A stretch of DNA of 8,506 nt, from the NCBI GenBank assembly GCA_937969395.1, contig CALBVI010000221.1:1-8506 (forward strand), in the 5' to 3' direction. The position numbers and the translations under genes are program-made. Position 1 is the first letter of the stretch. Every line of letters starts with the position of its first letter. Positions 1 to 6,935 of the stretch are shown in pieces. The stretch is from an uncultured Spongiibacteraceae bacterium. GTDB lineage: Bacteria > Pseudomonadota > Gammaproteobacteria > Pseudomonadales > Dasaniaceae. Under the pieces are notes generated by a model, which saw only the letters and a program-made list of their open reading frames with translations, had not been told where the DNA came from and did no database searches.

Positions 1-111
1 AATTACTCAACTGCCAAACAATTGCATCTTTTTTATAAAGGATCAATGACCTAAGTCAACCTACTGATTAATGCACAGAAATTTTAGGACGAATTCATAT
101 CCCAGGAAATT
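1..111. other. Short non-coding end of window
   Basis: No credible gene is visible here. It contains a small inverted repeat, TGAC-ctaa-GTCA (47-58), and an AT-rich stretch around 28-38. On the minus strand a short ATG frame stops after six codons. It could be the spacer to the next gene beyond the edge. Confidence 0.4.
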
Positions 112-122
112 TCATCCTAAAA
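82..122 (-). terminator. Weak hairpin at the operon end, possible terminator
   Basis: A perfect 8-bp inverted repeat, TTTTAGGA (82-89) and TCCTAAAA (115-122), flanks a 25-nt spacer and includes the last codons of the acyltransferase. In the direction of transcription the right arm is followed by only TTTCTG. The stem is AT-rich, the loop is long and there is no proper U-tract, so this is a poor intrinsic terminator at best. Confidence 0.25.
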
Positions 123-1221
123 CGATCAAACAAGTAACACCAAATAAGCCTATACCCATTAATTTGAACAATTCTTTACTAAGCAACTTATTTTTTTCGT
201 AAATAGCTCTATGATTTTGTATAGGCTCTTCAAAATACCGAAGTGAAATTTCCGCTAATAATAACGAGACCACAATATACACAACAAAAAACTCTACTGA
301 CCTTCCTAAATATTCAATGACTAAAACGCTAACAAAGAAATGAATTATATAGATACCATAACACCGTAGCCCAATGTATCTAAGGAATCCCAGCTTTGAA
401 ATTCCCCTTAGATAACCAAGAGAGATCAACATAACTACAAAAAAACTTACCGAATCAATGACCTGCCCACCAATTCCATGAGCACCAACTTTAATACCCT
501 TTAACTGCATTAGGCCACAAAAAATTAGCCACATCACCATTAAAGTTACGGCCAAATAGCGCCCTAGGTTTCCAAATGCAAGCAAAGCACCCAATGCAAT
601 ATATTGCATATTCATATGCGTCACAAAGAATTTGTGATGATTGAACGGGCCATGAGGGAAGACACCTGACAGGAACAAGAACCCCGCGACAATTATACAA
701 GCAAGGGCAACGATCGCTTGATTCCTTCTTAGGAAAAAAAACAATGCGGGAAACACTATATACATATGCTCCTCTACTGCTAATGACCAAGTAACATCAG
801 TTCTCATCATTATTTTGTCAGTATTTGCCCAATAATAATTTTGAATAAACACAACAGACTGCTTAAAATATTGCGATGTCTCTGGGTATAAAATCGCACT
901 AATTAATAGTGATAAAAAGAATAAGGGAAGAATCCGAAAAATCCTGCGAATATAGAACGTTGAGAAATATTCATATTTTGAAATTTCAGAACGGCTATAC
1001 TTCTCTCTTTCCGAAAGTAATATTTTAGCAATAATAAATCCACTAATAAAAAAAAACAGTATCACTCCATAATGTCCAATGCCAGCAATTAGCTTAGGTG
1101 AATCAGGAATCAAACCTCTGCCATGGCCAATTAGTACAACAATAATTGCTATGCCCCTCAATTCATCAAGGCCTACAATTCTCTTATTGATGGATGGAAT
1201 TCTTACTTCTTGATCTCTCAT
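112..1221 (-). CDS. Membrane acyltransferase, acyltransferase-3 (OafA-like) family
   Basis: This 369-residue integral inner-membrane protein probably moves an acyl group, often acetyl, onto a sugar hydroxyl of the surface glycan. The family signature is present in order: LDELRGIAI (18-26), IGHGRGL with His33 (31-37), FFFISGFII (56-64), FYIRRIFRILP (89-99) and WSLAVEEHMYIVFP with Glu150/Glu151 (145-158). About ten hydrophobic segments follow, roughly at 24-42, 48-67, 95-112, 150-164, 168-187, 203-238, 253-270, 285-305, 309-326 and 352-368. No C-terminal SGNH domain is present, so it is the stand-alone membrane form. It starts 7 nt after the sulfotransferase stop, with AAGGG 4 nt before the ATG and overlapping that stop. 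In Burkholderia, a membrane acetyltransferase (WbiA) acts on 6-deoxytalose made through WbiB, so pairing with the epimerase two genes upstream is suggestive. The gene appears more AT-rich than the glycosyltransferase genes. Confidence 0.92.
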   Translation of the reverse strand: MRDQEVRIPSINKRIVGLDELRGIAIIVVLIGHGRGLIPDSPKLIAGIGHYGVILFFFISGFIIAKILLSEREKYSRSEISKYEYFSTFYIRRIFRILPLFFLSLLISAILYPETSQYFKQSVVFIQNYYWANTDKIMMRTDVTWSLAVEEHMYIVFPALFFFLRRNQAIVALACIIVAGFLFLSGVFPHGPFNHHKFFVTHMNMQYIALGALLAFGNLGRYLAVTLMVMWLIFCGLMQLKGIKVGAHGIGGQVIDSVSFFVVMLISLGYLRGISKLGFLRYIGLRCYGIYIIHFFVSVLVIEYLGRSVEFFVVYIVVSLLLAEISLRYFEEPIQNHRAIYEKNKLLSKELFKLMGIGLFGVTCLIVLG

Positions 1222-1225
1222 AATA

Positions 1226-1231
1226 CCCTTA
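1226..1231 (-). promoter_or_regulatory. Ribosome binding site of the acyltransferase overlapping the sulfotransferase stop
   Basis: The coding strand reads TAAGGG, in which TAA is the sulfotransferase stop and AAGGG is the Shine-Dalgarno, 4 nt before ATG 1221-1219. Ribosomes terminating on the sulfotransferase would uncover or reuse this site, which suggests translational coupling. Confidence 0.6.
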
Positions 1232-1990
1232 AAGTTCCGACTTATACCCTAAATGATCCATCTTCTCTTTGTAAGATTCGTGAAAATAGCGAATAGCATC
1301 ACTAGGTAACATTTCCTTATAATTATTTGCCCTTTTCTTCCAAAAGAACTTCCCATTGAGAGATGTTTTTTCTTCCGACTCAGATAATATCTTATCTGAC
1401 GAAACCAACTCATCAGAGACACCCAAAAAATCCTTAATTGCATCAATAGAATCCTTCGTATTAGCGACCATATCTTCATAGCATAATCTCAAATACGGAA
1501 CATTTTTAGCCGCCTCATCCCATTTTTTTTGATACTCTGACCACTTACCTGAGGCGTTGCGATATATACTCACTCCATCATCTTCTAAAAACTTATCTAT
1601 ATAAAAGTAAATTTCTTGCGCCTCAATAATTTCTTCTACAGTTTTAGGCATGCCGCCTTTGAAATAACTATCTTTCTGCGTAATTTTTGCATAATTTATA
1701 GCAGACAATAGAACATCTAGCGGATGCCGGTAGATAGATATAACGCCCACCATTTCAGCTGAACATTTTTCCAATCTACCTCCCCCAGGAACAAAGTGTG
1801 TCTTCACTACTTGAACTTCCCCCCCCCTGAAGTTATGTAAAGGACCCTTCTTCGGATATTCTTTATTGAAGGATGGTATTGACTCGATAGCTTTCAATTC
1901 TGGTGATACTATTTGGTTGATGATCTCCTTAAGCCAGGTGTTCCCTGACTTTGGATACGACGCCAACCATACAACTTTTTCATCTCTCAT
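1229..1990 (-). CDS. PAPS-dependent sulfotransferase
   Basis: This 253-residue protein has the cytosolic-type sulfotransferase fold. It would transfer sulfate from PAPS to a hydroxyl, here probably on the glycan or a lipid-linked intermediate. YPKSGNTW (12-19) is the 5'-phosphosulfate loop with Lys14. KTHF (63-66) carries the probable catalytic His65, matching the Lys-Thr-His of human SULT1A1. YRHPLDVLLS (87-96) is the 3'-phosphate site with Arg88 and Ser96. FFWKKRANNYKEML (215-228) matches the C-terminal block usually written RKG-x2-GDW, although that motif is not intact. GAGG lies 5 nt before the ATG, supporting this start. A 47-nt gap separates it from the epimerase. The SD of the next gene overlaps its stop. 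A G9 tract at codons 55-58 makes it a candidate for on/off switching; it is intact here. Sulfotransferases are uncommon in bacterial polysaccharide loci. Confidence 0.88.
   Translation of the reverse strand: MRDEKVVWLASYPKSGNTWLKEIINQIVSPELKAIESIPSFNKEYPKKGPLHNFRGGEVQVVKTHFVPGGGRLEKCSAEMVGVISIYRHPLDVLLSAINYAKITQKDSYFKGGMPKTVEEIIEAQEIYFYIDKFLEDDGVSIYRNASGKWSEYQKKWDEAAKNVPYLRLCYEDMVANTKDSIDAIKDFLGVSDELVSSDKILSESEEKTSLNGKFFWKKRANNYKEMLPSDAIRYFHESYKEKMDHLGYKSEL
1819..1827 (-). repeat. G9 homopolymer tract inside the sulfotransferase gene
   Basis: Nine consecutive C on the plus strand read as AGG GGG GGG GAA in the coding direction (Arg55-Gly-Gly-Glu58). With eight G the frame reaches TAG after residue 60, before the catalytic KTH motif. 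With ten G it reaches TAG after about residue 71. Both out-of-frame states are null and the present state is ON. The tract matches the form of known slipped-strand contingency loci, but variability is inferred. Confidence 0.65.
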
Positions 1991-1993
1991 AAA

Positions 1994-2000
1994 TTCCTCA
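1994..2000 (-). promoter_or_regulatory. Ribosome binding site of the sulfotransferase gene
   Basis: The coding strand reads TGAGGAA, with GAGG ending 5 nt before ATG 1990-1988. This supports the annotated start. It lies in the 47-nt intergenic gap, the largest between genes in the window. Confidence 0.6.
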
Positions 2001-2037
2001 TATATCGTAACTATTTTGATACTAAATTATGACGTAA

Positions 2038-3180
2038 TCACCGCCCCATCAAGCCTTTCTCTCTTAGCTGACTATTTGCTAAACTCAACCTATCCTCAGG
2101 TAGTGGCTGCTTATTTACCCAATCAGAGAAAAGTTGTAATCCTTGATCAAGCCTCACCTGGGGAGAATAATTCAGTAGTTCCTCCAGCCTGCCAATATCA
2201 GCACAATTATGCCTGATATCTCCTATACGGTACTCACCGGTCACTTCAATTTTAGAGTCTCCGCCAAAAGACTTATTCAGCAGTGAAGCGATATCACTAA
2301 CGGTCGTCTTAACGCCTGTACCCACATTAATAATCGAATCTGGTGCTTTTTTTACCTGCAACGCACTAAAAAACGCATTGACAACATCCGATACATGTAC
2401 AAAATCCCGAGTTTCAAGACCATCTTCAAAAATGGGGAGATCGCTGCCCTTTCTAATTTTTGTAGAGAAAATTGATAAGATGCCTGTATAAGGGTTATTA
2501 AGGGACTGACCCTCCCCGTATACGTTCTGTAACCGCAATATCCCATATCCGATATTCATTGAAGTACAAGCAATTTTAACCAAATCTTCTTGCGCATACT
2601 TAGTCGCAGCATAAATTGATGCAGGGTTTATGCTATCGGTCTCGTGAGTTGGTAGTGGTGACAAGCCGCAATCACACTTAGGGCATACGGGCTCCCATAT
2701 ATGCTCAGTTAATTGTTGTTCCGTTCTCGGCTCTGGACATATTCTCTGGCCGTCATCACAATCTGCGCAGGTATATGCACCCTCTCCGTAGACAGATCGG
2801 CTGGACGCCAACAAAACTCTTTCGATATTAATGTCGTCTGAGTTGGCGATAACATCCAGTAGAATAGCGGTACCCAGTATATTAACAAAATTATAGCGTT
2901 CGATTTCATACATCGACTGGCCAGTGCCTGTTTCAGCGGCCAGGTGAACAATAGCCCCCACATTTTCTAACGACTTTTCTATATCTCCTTTTGATGTGAC
3001 GCTTCCATATATAAACTCTGCATCACACGCTTCAATCCAACTAGGGGGCGAAGCTCTTTCACCATGAATCTGTGGTGAAAGATTATCCAAGACCCTAACT
3101 TTATAGCCATTTTTAGCTAGAAGAGGAACCAAGTGCGAGCCAATAAATCCCGCACCACCCGTGACTAGTATTCTTTTCAT
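2038..3180 (-). CDS. NAD-dependent sugar-nucleotide epimerase, dTDP-L-rhamnose 4-epimerase-like
   Basis: This 380-residue extended SDR enzyme should interconvert an NDP-sugar in the cytoplasm. The cofactor loop TGGAGFIG is at 7-14 and Asp32 (VLDN) suits NAD(H). The catalytic set is Ser126/Ser127 in LLASSRSVYG and Tyr190-xxx-Lys194 in YAATKYAQE. Substrate-side motifs are NVYGEGQSLNNPYTG (219-233) and FEDGLETRDFVHVSDVV (251-267). An insert at about 135-180 carries C138-x2-C141, C148 and C166-x2-C169-x-C171 in a WEPVCPKC context. I recall this WEP-CP-C insert from enzymes annotated as dTDP-L-rhamnose 4-epimerase (Burkholderia WbiB type), which make dTDP-6-deoxy-L-talose. A UDP-glucose 4-epimerase-like or other NDP-hexose activity cannot be excluded. 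The gene starts 18 nt after the upstream stop, with a weak GGAAA site 8 nt before the ATG. SDR epimerase/dehydratase membership is near certain; the substrate is tentative. Confidence 0.9.
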   Translation of the reverse strand: MKRILVTGGAGFIGSHLVPLLAKNGYKVRVLDNLSPQIHGERASPPSWIEACDAEFIYGSVTSKGDIEKSLENVGAIVHLAAETGTGQSMYEIERYNFVNILGTAILLDVIANSDDINIERVLLASSRSVYGEGAYTCADCDDGQRICPEPRTEQQLTEHIWEPVCPKCDCGLSPLPTHETDSINPASIYAATKYAQEDLVKIACTSMNIGYGILRLQNVYGEGQSLNNPYTGILSIFSTKIRKGSDLPIFEDGLETRDFVHVSDVVNAFFSALQVKKAPDSIINVGTGVKTTVSDIASLLNKSFGGDSKIEVTGEYRIGDIRHNCADIGRLEELLNYSPQVRLDQGLQLFSDWVNKQPLPEDRLSLANSQLREKGLMGR

Positions 3181-3198
3181 CTAATATTTCCACTTCAC

Positions 3199-5421
3199 TC
3201 AAATATTTTCCAGACGGGCCTGTTCCAACCCACCTGACAGCTGCTTAGTTCTCTCAAAGACAAATTTGACTTGTTCTCTTAAGTTCTCAATCGAATATCC
3301 CTTGCCAAGCTTCTCTTGAGCCCGTCTCACCTGCTCGAACCTTGCTTCTTGGTTATTCAGTAATAATTTCAATCCGTTATACCAGTCATCAACCGACTCT
3401 GCCAAAACCCCACAGCCTTCATCACAGCAATCATCATAAACTGTGTCCTTTGTGGCAATCACCGCTATGCCTAGCGCAGTGTATTCTACCCACTTGGTAT
3501 TCGCCTTCATCTGATTGAAGTGAATGGGGACTAGCGGACAAATGCCAACATCCCATTCCCGCTTAGCAAACTCTTGTAGAAATTCGTTATAGTTGCTTAT
3601 AGGAGGAGCCGTAAAAATTCGGCCGCTAAACCTCTGGAGATCGTCAGGGATAGAAATAGACCCAAAAAACTCTAACTCAATATCATCGAACTCTTCCAAT
3701 ACTCTTACCAAGGCAGGCAATACCATTTTCAGATTATGTGCGTGATCCGCACTTGCCATATATCCTACTTTTTTTCGGCCCCCTTTTTTCACTGGCACCA
3801 TAATTTCAGAAGAACAATACACTTTACCAGCATAGATGCGATTCTCATCAACTATGGAGGAAAACCTCTTTGTCAATTTTTGGGTTGAGCAATAAACCAG
3901 AGTTGCGGCATTTAATAGATGATTTACTGTTCCAAGCCTATCCGGGTGATTATGTAATTTATATTTCCCTTCGCCTATATCTTTTGGAATTCCCAACAAA
4001 TCATCATCGATATGAAATACCGTTGGCACATTATTCTTTCTGGCCCACTGCGTCATAAATTTCACATGTGGTCCACTGTATCTACAGAAAACTATGATCG
4101 TAGGCTGAAACTGATCTAATTTTTTTTCTATCCATCGGCAGACGATACTATCCCGAATTCGGCCACCAAAAGTTTTTTTCATCTGTTCTTCAAAAATAAA
4201 GTCTGTAGTAACATCCCCGGAATCAACAAGATCCGCAAGCGGTTTTACAAAACTGAGTTGAAGCGTTGGGACATAAGCGTTTGCAACAAACATCACCCGC
4301 TCTCGCGCACTTTCGCAAACTAGCTCGAAGGATTCCTTCCTAGCCGGTAGCGATGAGAACAGACTGCGAAAATTTTTATATACAGTTTCCGGGCTGGTAG
4401 CCATCCCTATTTTTTCTAAGAAACATTCCTGCTTTTTGATGAATTTCTCTGGATTTTCTACAGCCTCCCCCGAGAACTGAAGCCATTCTTCTATGCTACT
4501 TATCTCTGTCAAGCCAGAATAATTGCCCATATCCATTACTCCGCTGCCGTCTTTCCAAACGGCGGTTGGTATACCAGCTAATACCATATCAATCAGTACA
4601 GAAGAAGGCGCCGATATTCCATAAGCGTAATCACTTAATGAAACTCTATACATGGGTAGGTTATTCAGCGTTGAGTTCCTTGGTAGCTCTACCTTGTTTT
4701 TTAGAACATATTGCCCACCGGGGTGCGGCCTTAACACAACTCTCCTCCCCTGCTTATCCAACGCTTTGCAAAACCCTGAAAACGTATTAATAAATGGCGC
4801 CCTAAGATCAACCGATGCATTCAGTCTAACCGAATGCAGGTTTTCACATACAATCCCTGTAGCCTCCTTCGAAGGCCGATCAGAAATATTTTGCTGAAGT
4901 ACGCAAGTAGGCCCTGTTACCAGCAACTTCGATTGTTGCGAGGGCGACATAGACACCATTTTTTCCAGCCCAAACCAGCCACACACCACATCAGCGCCAA
5001 ATGTAACGGAAGTTCCATGGGCAAGATTGTGCTGCTGACTTTGTAAAAATCCAACGCACTCGTATCCATGCTGAAGTGTAATTGTTAAAAATCCAGACTG
5101 CGCGCAACGAAATAAATCGTGCGTGGGGCTATGTGCCCCGAGACAGGACTCGCTGGCAGCCACCAGATAACCAGACTTACCTTCCAGTAGCTGAACTGCT
5201 TCGTATGTATGTGAAAAAATATGTATTGGCGAGCATGTTTCTTCACTAATCAGCTGTAACTCTGACTGCCAAATTTTTTGATTATCGCGTGCAAGAAACT
5301 TATCTGTTATCAAAATATCCGTCCGAAGCTGCATATCCAGCCCTGTCATATAAATAAGTGGACGGAGTATGTTTACATCCTGCAAAAGGTTTACGACAAA
5401 AACTACATATTTCGTATTCAT
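3199..5421 (-). CDS. Bimodular glycosyltransferase: CDP-glycerol-transferase-like N-half plus GT4-like C-half
   Basis: This 740-residue protein is about twice the usual length of one GT-B enzyme. The N-terminal module (about 1-350) has LQHGYE (116-121), RPHPGG (231-236) and SAPSSVLIDMVLAGIP (270-285). That order is seen in CDP-glycerol glycerophosphotransferase-like and capsule-type surface carbohydrate transferases. The C-terminal module (about 374-725) restarts with a new beta strand, RVMFVANAY, then VFHIDDDLLG (468-477), GYMASADHAHNL (553-564) and KANTKWVEYTALGIAVIAT (639-657), a GT4-like donor site with Glu646. Two transfer steps by one polypeptide are therefore plausible (inference). There is no signal peptide or membrane segment. 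The start shares a base with the upstream stop (TAATG); AAAGG lies 4 nt and GGAG 10 nt before the ATG. The exact sugar or glycerol-phosphate substrates are unknown. Confidence 0.75.
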   Translation of the reverse strand: MNTKYVVFVVNLLQDVNILRPLIYMTGLDMQLRTDILITDKFLARDNQKIWQSELQLISEETCSPIHIFSHTYEAVQLLEGKSGYLVAASESCLGAHSPTHDLFRCAQSGFLTITLQHGYECVGFLQSQQHNLAHGTSVTFGADVVCGWFGLEKMVSMSPSQQSKLLVTGPTCVLQQNISDRPSKEATGIVCENLHSVRLNASVDLRAPFINTFSGFCKALDKQGRRVVLRPHPGGQYVLKNKVELPRNSTLNNLPMYRVSLSDYAYGISAPSSVLIDMVLAGIPTAVWKDGSGVMDMGNYSGLTEISSIEEWLQFSGEAVENPEKFIKKQECFLEKIGMATSPETVYKNFRSLFSSLPARKESFELVCESARERVMFVANAYVPTLQLSFVKPLADLVDSGDVTTDFIFEEQMKKTFGGRIRDSIVCRWIEKKLDQFQPTIIVFCRYSGPHVKFMTQWARKNNVPTVFHIDDDLLGIPKDIGEGKYKLHNHPDRLGTVNHLLNAATLVYCSTQKLTKRFSSIVDENRIYAGKVYCSSEIMVPVKKGGRKKVGYMASADHAHNLKMVLPALVRVLEEFDDIELEFFGSISIPDDLQRFSGRIFTAPPISNYNEFLQEFAKREWDVGICPLVPIHFNQMKANTKWVEYTALGIAVIATKDTVYDDCCDEGCGVLAESVDDWYNGLKLLLNNQEARFEQVRRAQEKLGKGYSIENLREQVKFVFERTKQLSGGLEQARLENI

Positions 5422-6935
5422 TAAACCTTTGCTCCAGTACTCGGTCTGTTTACATCAATCCACCAAGCTGATTTTGAGAGTTCAGAACAAGCAATCTTAA
5501 TACCCGGAAACGTGGATTCCATAACTGACTTCAGCGTAGCTATTACCTCATTATAGCAGGCCACATTTGTGAAAACGCTTCCCGTTCTTATCAACGGCGT
5601 ATCCGCAGCATTGTATATTTTGAGAACTTTGTAATAATTCCTGTCTATAATTCTACCGCAGGGTACCGCTTTATTCCGTAATTCATCAGGTAGTAACTGG
5701 AGTTTCTTTTCAGCAATTAACATCTCTAATTCTTTACTTTCTTTGTCTATTTCAAAACGAATATCAAAATTTAAATTTGTTTGGCAGAACGGCGTAGATA
5801 TAGACAAACCTCCCAGCCGCTGTGCAAATTTGTGCACATCACCCACCGTCTGCATGCCGTGGAGCACAGCTATAAACTCATCTTTTTCTACAACGCCGCT
5901 ATTTGTCTCAGCGCGATTTTGTAAGAATAAAGTAAACTTTTCTCCTTCGCGCTCTGAACACGCTACTTCACGAATTAACGCATCAAATTCCATTAACCTT
6001 TCTTCACACAACAATAATTTACCGCTATCCAGATCAGTTATAAATTTGATAGCATCCTTGTATACGAATCGAGATAGGGGTTCATATAATGGGAACCCAG
6101 CGGATAGGATTTGAGTACCGGACACGAGCGCAGTTATTCCTCTGTTTAAAGACTTCATAATGCTAAAATTCTGAGCATTAACAGGAAGAAAACAAATCAG
6201 ACTATCTTCAAGCAATTCTTGCTCTTTTTCTTCACTCCAGATATCCATGCGATAATCTACAGGCAAACGCGCAAGCCTTTTCAAATTATCTGGCGTCATT
6301 GCTCGAGCATTAGTTAACACGCTGAGATCAACATGATACCCGCGGCCTTTGAGCAGCAATAAATCATCCGAAAAAGCTGCGAGGTCCCTCAAGCCGACAG
6401 GGAAATTAGGATTATCCCCCATACCAAACCACCCCAGTTTTATTGTTTTTTCTTTTCTCGCATACACCAGTTTTGCTGCGAGCGTTTTCCTAATATTAAC
6501 ATCATCCCACCCTATTGGAGCCGGATCATTAAGGACATGTACTGGTAGACTGCTATTGTATTTCCTTATAACAGATATCATCGCTGGAGTGGCGCACATT
6601 GCAAAATCGACCACAGTAGCCAACTCAGACAACCACAATCTTAAACGGGTAAATCTGCTATCATCTATCTGGCTGAAGTAATCATCAAAGATGTCTACCC
6701 CAACGCATTTCTTTCCTTTTAACAGATTCGCGAGATAGATTGCTCTAGCATCATAGCATTTAGATATAATATATATATCGCTATCAAGATCTGAGACAGC
6801 AGTAATGTCTTGGATAGGAATCACGGATAAATTAATACCCTCCAGACCAACCACGCTAAAAATTCTTTGGTACCTTATCCTTACCCCTGCCTGCGTAGCA
6901 TACTCTTTATTTGGAATTAGAACGCATACTTTCAT
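5421..6935 (-). CDS. GT-B-type (GT4-like) glycosyltransferase with unrecognised C-terminal region
   Basis: The protein is 504 residues from the chosen ATG at 6935, which has a perfect AAGGAGG 8 nt upstream and begins directly with a Rossmann strand (MKVCVLIPN). An in-frame ATG at 6956 would add MLKEAPL and is less likely. Residues 1 to about 150 look like the acceptor-side Rossmann domain and include VGVDIFDDYFS (78-88). Residues 165-300 look like the nucleotide-sugar side: KLGWFGMGDNPNF (167-178), SLICFLPVN (245-253) and KSLNRGITALVSGTQILSAG (261-280), the position where GT4 enzymes usually carry the E-x7-E region. That acidic pair is not obvious here. I do not recognise residues from about 345 to 504. 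It should be cytoplasmic and transfer a sugar during surface-glycan assembly; donor and acceptor cannot be read. Its start overlaps the upstream stop (TAATG) and its stop overlaps the next start in the same way. Confidence 0.75.
   Translation of the reverse strand: MKVCVLIPNKEYATQAGVRIRYQRIFSVVGLEGINLSVIPIQDITAVSDLDSDIYIISKCYDARAIYLANLLKGKKCVGVDIFDDYFSQIDDSRFTRLRLWLSELATVVDFAMCATPAMISVIRKYNSSLPVHVLNDPAPIGWDDVNIRKTLAAKLVYARKEKTIKLGWFGMGDNPNFPVGLRDLAAFSDDLLLLKGRGYHVDLSVLTNARAMTPDNLKRLARLPVDYRMDIWSEEKEQELLEDSLICFLPVNAQNFSIMKSLNRGITALVSGTQILSAGFPLYEPLSRFVYKDAIKFITDLDSGKLLLCEERLMEFDALIREVACSEREGEKFTLFLQNRAETNSGVVEKDEFIAVLHGMQTVGDVHKFAQRLGGLSISTPFCQTNLNFDIRFEIDKESKELEMLIAEKKLQLLPDELRNKAVPCGRIIDRNYYKVLKIYNAADTPLIRTGSVFTNVACYNEVIATLKSVMESTFPGIKIACSELSKSAWWIDVNRPSTGAKV

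Noticed and set aside
47..58. TGAC-ctaa-GTCA inverted repeat as an operator
   Set aside because: Four-base arms are common by chance and no adjacent promoter or regulator gene is visible.
1991..2037. Possible internal promoter in the 47-nt gap before the sulfotransferase
   Set aside because: The gap is AT-rich and offers several loose -10-like hexamers, but none is paired with a good -35 at proper spacing.
1866..2216. Plus-strand open frame of 116 codons across the epimerase end and sulfotransferase start
   Set aside because: It is antisense to two well-supported genes, has no recognisable motif or convincing ribosome binding site, and its composition is that of a shadow frame.
5743..6681. 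Plus-strand open frames of 110-123 codons inside the 504-residue transferase
   Set aside because: They lie antisense within a gene with clear GT motifs and a perfect Shine-Dalgarno, and their translations look like low-complexity shadow sequence.
6763..6778. Short TA-rich run resembling a dinucleotide repeat
   Set aside because: It is interrupted, encodes a normal beta strand (DIYIIS) and is too short to be a credible slippage locus.
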